A stretch of 64,000 nucleotides of DNA from Nilaparvata lugens. Taxonomy: Eukaryota > Arthropoda > Insecta > Hemiptera > Delphacidae. The notes below the pieces were generated by a model. The model did not search any database and was not told the DNA's origin. It saw only the letters and a list, made by a program, of their open reading frames with translations. Position 1 is the first letter of the stretch; each line of letters begins with the position of its first letter. A program made the position numbers and the translations under genes. The stretch lies in NCBI RefSeq assembly GCF_014356525.2, contig NC_052507.1:46671992-46735991 (forward strand). Direction: 5' to 3'. Shown in pieces: positions 22,681 through 35,022 of the stretch.

Positions 22681-23440
22681 AAGTAGCTAGCTAGCCTCTT
22701 CAAGAGGCTTCAAGGCCAAGAACATTTTCAGGCCAGTCTACAACAATCAATTAGCTACGGAAGCCTGCAACTGTGAATAGATTTTTTCATTGGGGGTGAG
22801 TTCTTTCAAGAATTACTATTTCGAATACCTTCTTTTTCGAGGAGAAGTGGTCTGGTGGTAAAGTGGGGGAAGAGAGAGATTGCATTGCAAGCTTCACTAC
22901 ACTCAGCACTACGAGTGTCAAACTCCCGAACTATGCTCCTCCAACGCAATGAAGGAAGCCATTCAAACGTTCTTAAGGATGAGGGTGGTTTAAAAGTTCC
23001 ATTTTCTAGCTTTTTGCCTCAACGCTTATATCTTGGGCAAAATGTGTTCAACCGACATGACTATTCAAAAATGAAGCTTGATGAATTTTCTACAATTTCT
23101 GTTCAGTGGAGTTGTGTGATATTTCCAACAGTTTTCGTGATATTCGCTCTTGAAAGTGTGAAACTGTTGAAATAATAATAATCCACTTTTTTGCTCTTTT
23201 GGGCCTTATAAATCTCCAACAATCCATTATAATATGCCTAGATTAATGCTTAACGTAGGTTTGTATAGCATTACATTACAGCATAGTTTGTGGCGCATGT
23301 CTGTACACAGCTTTATGCAAAAATCATCATCATCAAGCTCAGTATCGATTGAGCAGTCGTAGCGAGCAGATGTAGTTTGTTTAGTGATAGTAGTTGAAAT
23401 AGTGTATGCAATAGTTAAAGTGCTGAGTTCAGTGTTTTAA
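22681..23440. other. Presumed LINE 5' flank, with dispersed repeat
   Basis: The 106-residue frame at 22855-23175 has no recognisable domain and overlaps the dispersed repeat shared with 11182-11261. The last ~150 bp lead into the start of the Jockey-like LINE ORF1 and may be its 5' UTR. Confidence 0.4.
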
Positions 23441-23639
23441 TTGTTGTGCACGAGTTCAGTGCTGAATTATCATCTAGTCCGGCTAAGGAATGTAAAGAAT
23501 GTGAGGAATGTCGACTCCCAAAAGATTGCCAACCTTCCTCATGCCAAAGTTGGAAGAGGAGGAGGCAGGGGTGCCCACAAAGGGGGGGGGGGCATGGCGC
23601 AATTTGCGCCATCAACATTTTTGGGGGGGCATGATTTTT

Positions 23640-24795
23640 TTTATATTTTATGTCAACATTTTGAATCGGCTATAAAATCAAGGTATTAAATAGATATATC
23701 CGAATGTAGTTAATTTTAATACTTTTTCCCACCTTTACAATGTTATATTTTGCAAATTGTAACTCAATATAAAGCATAAAAAATACAATTGATAATATGT
23801 TGTATGCAGGAATTTTAGTAATTTTAGCCTATGAGTTTGAAGGTAAATATTTGACAAAAATAAATTATAACTTCATCATCCACTATTAATCATATTTCCT
23901 TTGCTTAATTTTAATTTTTAACGGTCCTGTGTTTGAGTTTCCTTGCTGTAGCAACCTAATTTTCTTAAAATCACAATGATAAGTTGAATTGTAATGTACA
24001 TTTTAATCTAATAATTATTTTTATTTCGAAGGCGTTTCATGATGATATTAATATCTCTGAAATGGGAATGCAATTATCAACAACATCGCAAACTCTAGTG
24101 AATTTGACAGAAGAAAAAACTTCTCTTGTCAAAAATTTGCGAAAAATATCAATTGAAGCCAATTTCAATCTTTCAAATTTACACCCTATTTACCACACAG
24201 TAATCAAGTAATATTTTTCACAACTGTAGGCTACTCATATAAAATAGTATGATAATATATTTAGTATTCCAATAAAACATTTAGTTTTTGAAAAAAATGA
24301 TATTTTCAAGCCCCAAAATCCATTGAAGAATTGCCGAATTGTTTGATCAAGAGATTCAATTGATTGATGATAAAGTTCAATTGCGCCGTGAACATAGATA
24401 ATTTGATCTTAATCAAGTGCAATATTTTATAAAAAGTTTGGAGACAAAAGTCGCGTTGCCAATACATACATAGAAATTATACTCATAAGTCATTCGTAAA
24501 CAGTACAGGGGAAATACTTTCACCATTGAAAATATTCATTTGCCCCCATGCAAAGCCTATGGTAGTAATTGGAATACTGTGTATCCTTTCCTGCTCAAAT
24601 CAAACATGTACTGTACCCTACAGAAAAGTCACGACATGCCAATTGGAGAATTTTCTCATTTTCAATTGATATCTTCTCATTTACAGTTGACGATTTCTCA
24701 AATATAATTCACTATTCTCAATATTACATGTTATGACTTCCCAAATACAATTGACTATTCTTATCTACATATATTATGGCATTCTCTCAATTATA
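23640..24795. other. Left interior of the hAT-like element
   Basis: AT-rich, no gene recognised. Short recurring words such as CAATTGACTATTCT and TTATGACTTC near 24690-24760 recur at 34180-34240 beyond the BEL element, which supports continuity of one element across it. Confidence 0.5.
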
Positions 24796-24799
24796 AGTG

Positions 24800-27296
24800 T
24801 GACAGAATCCAAGGGCAGGGCAGTGGACTGTGGTATAAATACCTACAAATAAATCTTTGAATTCTGTGCATAAAAATACTGATAGCTTGAAGTGTGGTAA
24901 GTACGCCAATAAAAGACTAAATGAATCAACAATATAAGATTTAATAATAATAAGATGATAATAGTAGGCAGATGGCCACATACAAAAACAATTGTGTCAA
25001 ATATCTTGGGATCAATAAAATAATAATAGGCAGACGGCCACATACAAAAACAATTGTGTCAAATTTCTTGGGATCAATAAAATAATGATAGGCAGGTGGC
25101 CACATACAAAAAACATTGAATCAAATATCTTGAGATCAATAAAATAATAATAGGCAGATGGCCACATACAAAAGCAATGAGTCAAATCTTGGGAAAATTA
25201 CAACATGTGAAATAATGTAGAGAACTACAAAATTTAAAAGAAATTAGGTCAATGACATTAATGACCATTGAAGTCTGACAATAAATGCAAAGGTAGTAAT
25301 AATTATACCTGAAATGAATATAAATTGAGTGCTATAATGAAAGTTATTACTAAGGTACAATAATAATGATTAAAAAAAATGACAATAAGCTGTAAAAAAA
25401 TGCTCAGCAAGTAACGTATAAAAATATATGCGGCATAGGCCTTCAGTGATTTGAATGTCAAAATAGACTTCGACCAAACAATTAATAGGCGTTACTGGCC
25501 TCAAAATATCACTTAAGAGCTAAGGGTAGCTAATAAATACAATGAGGACAGTCCGGGTTGAATATAGGCGACATGGGCCTTCAATGAATTGAATGTCAAG
25601 ACAGACATCAATTAGAACGAGTAATAGGCGACAGTGGCCTCAGAAAATCACTTGTAAAGCCAAGGGTAGCTGTCAAATCCAGAGAATTAATAGTTGCTAC
25701 TATTGAATACAATTATATAGGCGTCAGTGGCCTCAGAAAATCACTTGTAAAGCCAAGGGTAGCTGTCAAATCCAAAGAATAATTGCTAAAATTGAATACA
25801 ATTATATAGGCGTCAGTGGCCTCAGAAAATCACTTGTGAAGCCAAGGGTAGCTGTCAAATCCAAAGAATAATTGCTACAATTGAATACAATTATATAGGC
25901 CTCAGTGGCCTCAGAAAATCACTTGTGAAGTCGAGGGTAGCTGTTAAATACAATGAATTAATAGGCGTCGGTGGCCTTAGTGAATTGCATGTCAAGATAG
26001 ACATTAATCAAATAATAAGTAGGCGTCAGTGGCCTCAGTGAATTGAATGTCAAGATAGACATTAATAAAACAATTAGTAGGCGTCAGTGGCTTCAGAAAA
26101 TCACTTGTAAAGCCAAGGGTAGCTGTCAAATCCAATGAATTAATAGGCGTCGGTGGCCTTAGTGAATTGAATGTCAAGATAGACATTAATAAAACAATAA
26201 TGATGCATACGTAAATGAAAATTGAAAAGAACGATTTACATAACCTGAATAAAATTTTGAAGAGGAGATGCGGCCAGACAGACAGGCAATGACTCCGCAA
26301 TACCAACAGGAACAGGACATCAGCAAGCGATGAAGTGATCTGGCCATGCGATGACAAGCATGGAAACGTCCACTACAGCAGGCGAATCCCCCAATGGAAA
26401 AGTAGGCTGGAGTGAGTAGAATTCCAAACGAATAATCTGATCTTCAAATTGTGGAATTTTTGGATTGATTTCCAAACGGTAGAGATGATGCACTTGAAAG
26501 TTTGAGGTTCACGAGGTGAAGCCAATTGTAGAAAAATGGCAACTGAAGCCTACACGAGGTTGTAATTTTTGACAAAGTTTATCCAATTTTAACAGAGTAA
26601 CTGAGTGAAGAACTCGATGAATAATTGAATCACACTGAAGAATAGAACAAACTAATTAATTTGAAGAATAATTCACACTTTAAAAAGGTTCTGTAGATCA
26701 AATAAATAGCGCTGAACGCTTACACGAGGTTGCAATTTTTGACAAAGTTTATCCAATTTTAACAGAGTAACTGAGTGAAGAACTCGATGAATAATTGAAT
26801 CACACTGAAGAATAGAACAAACGAATTAATTTGAAGAATAATTCACACTTTAAAAAAGTTTTGTAAGTCCGATGAATTCAGATGAAAGGTTTAGACCGAG
26901 CGCAGGAAGCACACTCACCGACCTCCATGAAAAGACAAAGAGACGCTGCAAGCTACAATGAAAAGAGGCAAGATGCCGGATGTGTTAGAAACGTAGGCAA
27001 AGCGCTCGCAACCGAATGGTGAAAAAGTAACAAATATCTAAAAGGTAAGATGCCTAAAGACAAGATTAAATTCTAAAAAATCGAATAGCACAAATATTAA
27101 AATTGCAACGGCAAACAATCCGACGAAAAAGGTACGAATAGAAGTATAGAAAACCAACTTGACTAGAGTAGCAATGTGAACCTTGACTGTGACGTCACTG
27201 GTCAGCGCAGACGCACAATGACGACATGATGTCTACGTAGTAGCGGAACGAGAAACAAGTGGAACCGTTCCAATAAATGCTTTGTCAGATTTTACA
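24800..27296 (-). repeat. BEL 3' LTR (~2.5 kb)
   Basis: Nearly identical to 31566-34177 from about 24962 onward. It includes four 62-bp units (GGCCACATAC at 24974, 25036, 25098, 25160), a run of units containing GGCGTCAGTGGCCTCAG (about 25560-26200), and two 170-bp units (start CACGAGGTTG at 26553 and 26723). The first ~160 bp (24800-24960) have no counterpart in the other LTR. Confidence 0.85.
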
Positions 27297-27464
27297 TAAA
27301 CTGGGCCCCTTGTGTCATACGGGGGTATGGCACAATAAGAAAAAGTAAGAAATATGTAAAATCTGGCAAGGCAATTGGAAGTTGAAGACTGGGCCCCATG
27401 TGAGAACCAGGGGAAAAGAACAATGAAACCTGAAAATACAACTTGAACCATAAGAGCAAGGGGA

Positions 27465-28996
27465 TTAACTAGAATCCTCATCAATGGGAAGAGGTGCTAA
27501 ACTCGAAATAGCCCTCTTAAAGGTGCCGGAGGGAGTGAGAACAGTGACAACTCGAACCTTGTCGTCCTTACCGGGATGAACTTCAGTAATGCGCGCCAGC
27601 TTCCAAGTGGACTGCGCGGAACCAGGATCCTTCAAGATGACAACCGTACCGACCTTCAAATTTTCATAATTGCTTAACCATTTGCCTTTTTTCTGAAGAG
27701 TAGTTAAATATTCACGAGACCACCTATCCCAAAGCTCCTGGATAGAAACAGCAAGTTGATACCAACGTGAACGATGGTCAATGTGTTTGGTGTTAGGCGG
27801 CAAGAAGGGTAATGACGTAAGTGGACGTCCAATCAAAAAATGACCTGGAGATAAGTAGGCAAGATCATGTGGATCTTCCGACAAGGGAACAAGAGGGCGC
27901 GAATTCAAGATGGCCTCGACCTGAGCAGCAAGAGTACAGGTTTCTTCAAAGTTAAATACCTTGTTGAAAGTGACTACATGGAATATGCGTTTGAAATTTT
28001 TTACCGCATTCTCCCAGAGTCCACCGAAGTGTGGAGCCCGAGGGGGAATGAAGTGCCATTGGATGTTGAGTACAGACATAGTGTCATGAATATCTGATTT
28101 GAGACGATCAGAGGACAAAAATTCGTGGAGCTCACGTAGCTCATTGTTGGCACCAACGAAAGTTGTGGCGTTGTCCGAAAAAATGGAATGCGGGATGCCA
28201 CGACGAGCAGAAAAACGAATCAGAGCGGCAATAAATGCCTTGGAAGTAAGTTCCGAGACAGTTTCAATATGAACGGCACGAGTTACCATACACACAAACA
28301 GCGACAAGTATGCCTTAGAAAAAGTACGAGATTTGGGGCTGCCTACATGGATGGAAATAGGACCGGCGTAATCCAAACCACAATTATAAAAGGGAAAGTT
28401 AGCCTGAACGCGGGCCGCTGGTAAACTACCCATGATTTGCTCAGAGCGAAGAGCCGAAAAGCGAAAACACAATATGCAATGCCGCAATACACTTTTGATG
28501 GTGCGACGGGTGGAGGGAAACCAAAATCGTTGTCTTACACTGGCCATGGTGGCCTGCACCCCAGCATGACTTATACGACGATGGTGAGCAACAATCAATG
28601 CACGAGTGAATTTGTGATTGCTGGGCAACAATATTTGATGTTTGTAATCAAATGAAGCATTTGCGTTTTGCAAACAGCCACCAACTCTGAGCAGAGAATC
28701 TGAGTGAATGAATGGTGACAAGGCTTTAATAGAACTATTAGGCAATAGCTCCTGATTTTGACGCAATGCTTTAAGTTCGGCAGAGAAAGCTTCTTCTTGA
28801 ATAGATTTGAAGATACAATTTTCAGCTTCTGAAATTTCAGAGATAGTTAATTGACCAAGGTGCGGAGCGACTGAATTTTGTTTTCTACAATTATGAATGA
28901 ACCGTAGAACATACGCTGTTGTATGAACGATTTTGTGATAAGTGGAGCAACTTTTGATTATACCTGAGATAACATCATTACGAGACGAAGTAGTAG
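27465..28996 (-). CDS. BEL/Pao integrase (pol C-terminal part)
   Basis: The frame is open from about 28990; the first Met is at 28766, giving 433 residues. Upstream sequence (VAPHLGQLTISEISEAENCIF) is the linker usually found between RNase H and integrase. Visible domains: H2C2 zinc finger (HHRRISHAGVQA ... HCILC), integrase core with DDE residues (CGLDYAGPISI, IFSDNATTF, HFGGLWENAVKNFK), then a DUF5641-type C-terminal domain (WDRWSREYLTTLQ, VGTVVILKD, WKLARITEVHPGKD). It is not a free-standing gene: the upstream RT and RNase H are deleted, so the true reading start is lost. Confidence 0.88.
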
Positions 28997-31126
28997 CTAA
29001 TACCTGAACTGATTGAGAACTGATTTCTCTAAGTGATGAGAGACATCATTTGAAGTTAGGACATTCGATGTGACCCTATGGGGAGCGGCCACAGGTGAAG
29101 CGGGGAGGCACGAACGAGGTGCTGCAATAGGCCGAATAGTTTTACAAGAACCAAATATGACCCAACCTAGACTGGTTTTCTGAAGAATGGGAGCGTTTTG
29201 AGCTAGATATAATTTACCAGGTTGAAGAACAGATGCAAATATGCCAGCACCAAGTAACAGATCTACAGGCTTAGGCTGATCAAACGATGGATCCGCTAAT
29301 TTGAGTTCAACAGGAATTGAAATTTTGGAAAGATCAATGTTCACACTAGGAACATTAGATGATATGCTATCAACTACAATACAATTTTCTTCGACCGACC
29401 ACGAACGATCAGCAGAAGACAAGCAAACTGAATGAGAAACAGATGATTTGGTCTTATTCTCACCTACACTATGAATCAAAGTGTCAGAATACAAGGTAAC
29501 AAGTGACAATTTTTCAGCCAACCTAGTTGACATCAAATTACAATCAGAGCAAGAGTCTAAAAGCGCGGTTGCTTTAATAAATTCCCCACTAGAAGATTGA
29601 ACCAAAACTTCGGCAGTAGGTAACAAGGCGACAGTTGATTGCTGTTGCAAACACAGAGACGAAGTGGAGCTCATTGTGACATGAGAGTTCTTCTGAGGCT
29701 GTTCTGCATGAGAAACAGCTTGCTTAGTTGTTTCTGCATTCTGAACCATGACGGAATTCAAAACAGCATTCTTACCCTTGGAGGGAGCAAAAGATTGAGA
29801 ATGAATAAGATTTGAAGTTACCTTATCCTTAGAAGTAGGCTGAGTGTCCCGTGATTGAGGATACGACCTGTGAAGAACAGTGTGGTGACTCTTGCCACAA
29901 AGTGTACACGATTTGTCCAAACAAACATGATTGGGTGCAAAAGGCTTGAGGCAATTATAACATAACCTTTTGTCACGGACAGGGTTCCAACGATCAGTAA
30001 CCTGTAACTTCAATAATTCATTACAACGATTTGGAAAATGGCCAACAGAATTACAAAAACTACAAGGTGACATAGAAGAGGTAGTAACCTGCATCCTAGC
30101 TTGAACATTCGATTGATTTTGGTTGAACTTCGGCTTGCTATGAGCACCAACCGAGTTGGATGTACCTTGCTGTACATTTCCTTGATGATGGTTAGCTGAG
30201 CTTGAAGCAACAGCTTCCATGATTTTGCATTGTGATTCCAAAAAATTCCAAAATTTATCAATGGTGGGAATGTCGTGTATACCAACACTCTTTTCCCATT
30301 CTCGAACAGTAGCAGTATCCAACTGCAACAACATTTTGTGCATATACAACAAGTCCTTGATTTGGACTCCAAGTTGAAGCGCTTCGAGTGCGGTGATGTG
30401 GGACTTGCAAAAGTCAATGAATGCCCGTAATGATTGCGGACAGTTACGCTTTATGGTAGGCGGAGATTCAATTGCCGTGACGTGCCTGGCAGCAATTAAT
30501 CTCTTGTTGTCATACCTCTCCCTTAAGAGGTTCCATGCAAGCTGAAAACCATTTTCGTCAGCTTCAATGTGTTCCACTCTAGCAAGAGCTTCACCACTGA
30601 GTGATTGACGAAGATAGAAAAATTTCAATGAATCATTAATGTTATCTTGATTACCAATAATATTAGTAAAAGCACTTGAGAATGCTTGCCATTTTGAAAG
30701 CTCCCCATTGAAGTGTGGAAGCGGAATCAGAGGCAACTGAAAATTTGCCAAAGGTGCGTTTTGAGATGTTGGCCGCTGGGAAGCACCAGCAGTGGCCTCA
30801 TTGATGCGTTGTCTGCTTTCAAAAGCAGTTAATGCAGCGTTTGCCTTGGAGGTAATGGAGATAAACTTATTGAGTATCTCAAAATGAGTTGAAGTGTTCT
30901 GCGCTTGCAACTCTGAATTCCATAGTTGTTGATGTATCTTATCATACTTAATTCTAAGTAAACCTAGTTCGTTTTTTACAGTCAATAATTGATAATAAGT
31001 GGCTTCAGTGTCCACAACAAAATCGTTATAGCTGGTTATGAACCAATCTATTTCCTGGTGTAAATTGTCTCTTGCATTGAAAAGAGCAGAAGGCTCAGGA
31101 AGTGAATCTTCCTCATGATCAGACAT
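28997..31126 (-). CDS. BEL/Pao Gag-protease polyprotein
   Basis: 709 residues. The N-terminal ~120 residues look helical; then comes a BEL Gag domain of the DUF1759 type (LPHFNGELSKWQAFSSAF, FYLRQSLSGEA, AWNLLRERYDN; roughly residues 135-240). Zinc knuckles follow (CSFCNSVGHFPNRC, CYNCLKPFAPNHVC, CTLCGKSHHTVLH; roughly 355-420). A retropepsin of the A16/DUF1758 type has its active-site strand ALLDSCSDCNLM and the downstream block DLLLGAGIF. The ORF ends at a stop just after LEKSVLNQFRY, where the RT should begin. Gag packages element RNA; the protease would cleave the polyprotein. Confidence 0.88.
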   Translation of the reverse strand: MSDHEEDSLPEPSALFNARDNLHQEIDWFITSYNDFVVDTEATYYQLLTVKNELGLLRIKYDKIHQQLWNSELQAQNTSTHFEILNKFISITSKANAALTAFESRQRINEATAGASQRPTSQNAPLANFQLPLIPLPHFNGELSKWQAFSSAFTNIIGNQDNINDSLKFFYLRQSLSGEALARVEHIEADENGFQLAWNLLRERYDNKRLIAARHVTAIESPPTIKRNCPQSLRAFIDFCKSHITALEALQLGVQIKDLLYMHKMLLQLDTATVREWEKSVGIHDIPTIDKFWNFLESQCKIMEAVASSSANHHQGNVQQGTSNSVGAHSKPKFNQNQSNVQARMQVTTSSMSPCSFCNSVGHFPNRCNELLKLQVTDRWNPVRDKRLCYNCLKPFAPNHVCLDKSCTLCGKSHHTVLHRSYPQSRDTQPTSKDKVTSNLIHSQSFAPSKGKNAVLNSVMVQNAETTKQAVSHAEQPQKNSHVTMSSTSSLCLQQQSTVALLPTAEVLVQSSSGEFIKATALLDSCSDCNLMSTRLAEKLSLVTLYSDTLIHSVGENKTKSSVSHSVCLSSADRSWSVEENCIVVDSISSNVPSVNIDLSKISIPVELKLADPSFDQPKPVDLLLGAGIFASVLQPGKLYLAQNAPILQKTSLGWVIFGSCKTIRPIAAPRSCLPASPVAAPHRVTSNVLTSNDVSHHLEKSVLNQFRY

Positions 31127-31565
31127 GCTTAAAAATTAACAGAAAAACCTGAGTGAATGACACGATAGTGCACTGTAGCAATGCGATTGCTGCGCCAATA
31201 AGCAACCTTGGGCGCTGGTCCAGTACGCAGAGAGGCACGCCTGTGCGTTTGAGGCAAGTTGTATCAAGCTTGCTGTGCGGCGAGTCAAGTAGCGAGCTCG
31301 CAAGGCAGTGTAGTTTGCCGTGTGTTGTTTTCTCAATGCGCAATAGCCGTCTGTGACCAGTTCAGTGCGGTTCAGTCTCTCAGGGTACAAGATAGTTGAT
31401 AGCTGGTGCATACACGTCGCAGCGTGCTTTGAGTTGCAGCCAGTACTGAAAATTTGAAACAAGTGTGTGAATGCTTAATATTAAACAATATAAACATACA
31501 AAAGTACAATGAAATAAAATATACTCTAGAGTGGGACCTAATCATTGGCGTCAAGCTAGACTATT
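31127..31565 (-). other. BEL 5' leader
   Basis: Sequence between the 5' LTR and the Gag ATG at 31126. On the minus strand TTGACGCCAATG near 31535-31550 sits where a tRNA primer-binding site would be expected, but I cannot match it to a specific tRNA. ORFs here have no domains. Confidence 0.4.
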
Positions 31566-34177
31566 AGGCACACGGTCACATACAAAAACAATTGTGTCAA
31601 ATTTCTTGGGATCAATAAAATAATGATAGGCAGGTGGCCACATACAAAAAACATTGAATCAAATATCTTGAGATCAATAAAATAATAATAGGCAGATGGC
31701 CACATACAAAAGCAATGAGTCAAATCTTGGGAAAATTACAACATGTGAAATAATGTAGAGAACTACAAAATTTAAAAGAAATTAGGTCAATGACATTAAT
31801 GACCATTGAAGTCTGACAATAAATGCAAAGGTAGTAATAATTATACCTGAAATGAATATAAATTGAGTGCTATAATGAAAGTTATTACTAAGATACAATA
31901 ATAATGATTAAAAAAAATTACAATAAGCTGTAAAAAAATGCTCAGCAAGTAACGTATAAAAATATATGTGGCATAGGCCTTCAGTGATTTGAATGTCAAA
32001 ATAGACTTCGACCAAACAATTAATAGGCGTTACTGGCCTTAAAATATCACTTAAGAGCTAAGGGTAGCTAATAAATACAATGAGGACAGTCCGGGTTGAA
32101 TATAGGCGACATGGGCCTTCAATGAATTGAATGTCAAGACAGACATCAATTAGAACGAGTAATAGGCAACAGTGGCCTCAGAAAATCACTTGTAAAGCCA
32201 AGGGTAGCTGTCAAATCCAGAGAATTAATAGTTGCTACTAATGAATACAATTATATAGGCGTCAGTGGCCTCAGAAAATCACTTGTAAAGCCAAGGGTAG
32301 CTGTCAAATCCAAAGAATAATTGCTACAATTGAATACAATTATATAGGCGCCAGTGGCCTCAGAAAATCACTTGTGAAGCCAAGGGTAGCTGTCAAATCC
32401 AAAGAATAATTGCTACAATTGAATACAATTATATAGGCGTCAGTGGCCTCAGAAAATCACTTGTGAAGCCAAGGGTAGCTGTTAAATACAATGAATTAAT
32501 AGGCGTCGGTGGCCTTAGTGAATTGCATGTCAAGATAGACATTAATCAAATAATAAGTAGGCGTCAGTGGCCTCAGTGAATTGAATGTCAAGATAGACAT
32601 TAATAAAACAATTAGTAGGCGTCAGTGGCCTCAGAAAATCACTTGTAAAGCCAAGGGTAGCTATCAAATCCAATGAATTAATAGGCGTCGGTGGCCTTAG
32701 TGAATTGAATGTCAAGATAGACATTAATAAAACAATAATGATGCATACGTAAATGAAAATTGAAAAGAACAATTTACATAACCTGAATAAAATTTTGAAG
32801 AGGAGATGCGGCCAGGCAGACAGGCAATGACTCCGCAATACCAACAGGAACAGGACATCAGCAAGCGATGAAGTGATCTGGCCATGCGATGACAAGCATG
32901 GAAATGTCCACTACAGCAGGTGAATCCCCCAATGGAAAAGTAGGCTGGAGCGAGTAGAATTCCAAACGAATAATCCGATCTTCAAATTGTGGAATTTTTG
33001 GATTGATTTCCAAACGGTAGAGATGATGCACTTGAAAGTTTGAGGTTCACGAGGTGAAGCCAATTGTAGAAAAATGGCAACTGAAGCCTACACGAGGTTG
33101 CAATTTTTGACAAAGTTTATCCAATTTTAACAGAGTAACTGAGTGAAGAACTCGATGAATAATTGAATCACACTGAAGAATAGAACAAACGAATTAATTT
33201 GAAGAATAATTCACACTTTAAAAAGGTTCTGTAGATCAAATAAATAGCGCTGAACGCTTACACGAGGTTGCAATTTTTGACGAAGTTTATTCAATTTTAA
33301 CAGAGTAACTGAGTGAAGAACTCGATGAATAATTGAATCACACTGAAGAATAGAACAAACGAATTAATTTGAAGAATAATTCACACTTTAAAAAGGTTCT
33401 GTAGATCAAATAAATAGCGCTGAACGCTTACACGAAGTTGCAATTTTTGACAAAGTTTATCCAATTCTAACAGAGTAACTGAGTGAAGAACTCGATGAAT
33501 AATTGAATCACACTGAAGAATAGAACAAACGAATTAATTTGAAGAATAATTCACACTTTAAAAAGGTTCTGTAGATCAAATAAATAGCGCTGAACGCTTA
33601 CACGAGGTTGCAATTTTTGACAAAGTTTATCCAATTTTAACAGAGTAACTGAGTGAAGAACTCGATGAATAATTGAATCACACTGAAGAATAGAACAAAC
33701 GAATTAATTTGAAGAATAATTCACACTTTAAAAAAGTTTTGTAAGTCCGATGAATTCAGATGAAAGGTTTAGACCGAGCGCAGGAAGCACACTCACCGAC
33801 CTCCATGAAAAGACAAAGAGACGCTGCAAGCTACAATGAAAAGAGGCAAGATGCCGGATGTGTTAGAAACGTAGGCAAAGCGCTCGCAACCGAATGGTGA
33901 AAAAGTAACAAATATCTAAAAGGTAAGATGCCTAAAGACAAGATTAAATTCTAAAAAATCGAATAGCACAAATATTAAAATTGCAACGGCAAACAATCCG
34001 ACGAAAAAGGTACGAATAGAAGTATAGAAAACCAACTTGACTAGAGTAGCAATGTGAACCTTGACTGTGACGTCACTGGTCAGCGCAGACGCACAATGAC
34101 GACATGATGTCTACGTAGTAGCGGAACAAAAAAAAACAAGTGGAACCGTTCCAATAAATGCTTTGTCAGATTTTACA
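31566..34177 (-). repeat. BEL 5' LTR (~2.6 kb), altered inner edge
   Basis: Counterpart of 24962-27296. It has three 62-bp units (GGCCACATAC or GGTCACATAC at 31574, 31636, 31698) instead of four, and four 170-bp units (CACGAGGTTG or CACGAAGTTG at 33091, 33261, 33431, 33601) instead of two. The inner edge begins inside the 62-bp array, so the end that should adjoin the primer-binding site is missing or rearranged. Confidence 0.85.
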
Positions 34178-34181
34178 AGTG

Positions 34182-35022
34182 ACTATTCTCAAAAACAATT
34201 AATACTTTCTTAAATTAACTTGATACTTTCTCAAATACAATTGGAAAAAGTGTAGTTAACCTCACCCCTCCCAAGCGTTCTTATCAATGCTTTTCTGATA
34301 CATTGATATGAGAAATAACGCTTATTGCTTGAATTCATTTATCTCAACTTGAGACAAACTGAATTCAAGCTCATTATAAATATATAAGGTTGATTTTTGA
34401 AAATCTGAATTATTTGAATAGTCATTGTTCAATGTTCAATGAGTGTTGGAACGAATAAATTTGACGTAGCAGATATTTGACTAATATGATCAATCTAATC
34501 TGTCGAAAAACAGCTAAATTTTTAATTGGAAAAACGTTGAAGATGTATCAGATACAACAACCAAGCTTCTATAAGATTAAATTGTACAAAGTTTAAATTC
34601 AAAGACATCTTTTTATCTTGTATCAGTCTTTATTCCGAAGCAGTTGATTATGTTGAGTATTATGGAAAATAAAAAGATGAATGTTTCAATTGGGTAAAAC
34701 TTTTGAATTGGGATTTTATCTATGTAATAATTTAAAGGGAATCTGATAGGATACATTTTTTCCACAACCTGTCCTCATTTTGGTTTTTCCAAAAAATGAA
34801 TAAGATGATTTTTTAGCTTTCCGCTAGTCTCAAAAATAATATTAAAATATACTTTCTTTCTATTTAAAAATAAATTAGAAACGATGGTATATATTTTTAC
34901 AATATTATGAAAACAGAAAGAATTCCTCACAAGAACAAAGGTAAATGATGTCCTTTGGAAGATTAGAATGTAAGATGTGAATGTCATACACTGACTAATG
35001 TTAAAAACTGAAGGGTTGGGAA
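34182..35022. other. Right interior of the hAT-like element
   Basis: AT-rich, no gene recognised. Begins with ACTATTCTCAAAAACAATTA-type words that also occur left of the BEL insertion, then unremarkable sequence up to the G-runs at the element's right end. Confidence 0.45.

Larger units (their letters stand above)
24800..34177 (-). mobile_element. BEL/Pao LTR retrotransposon with giant LTRs, RT/RNase H deleted
   Basis: Long direct repeats at 24800-27296 and about 31566-34177 flank a minus-strand coding region with Gag-protease (28997-31126) and integrase (27465-28996). Ends are TG...CA on the plus strand (TGACAG... and ...TTTTACA), with AGTG just outside each end (24796-24799 and 34178-34181; AAGTG if the ambiguous A is counted). 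The polymerase and RNase H between protease and integrase are absent, so it cannot copy itself. The LTRs carry three nested tandem-repeat arrays, which makes them about 2.5 kb, unusually long for BEL. Confidence 0.88.

Noticed and set aside
22855..23175. 106-residue ORF as a possible gene
   Set aside because: No domain; its end overlaps a dispersed non-coding repeat also found at 11182-11261.
26004..26357. 117-residue ORF repeated at 32542-32895
   Set aside because: It lies in both BEL LTRs, so duplication is trivial; it spans the tandem-repeat array and has no domain.
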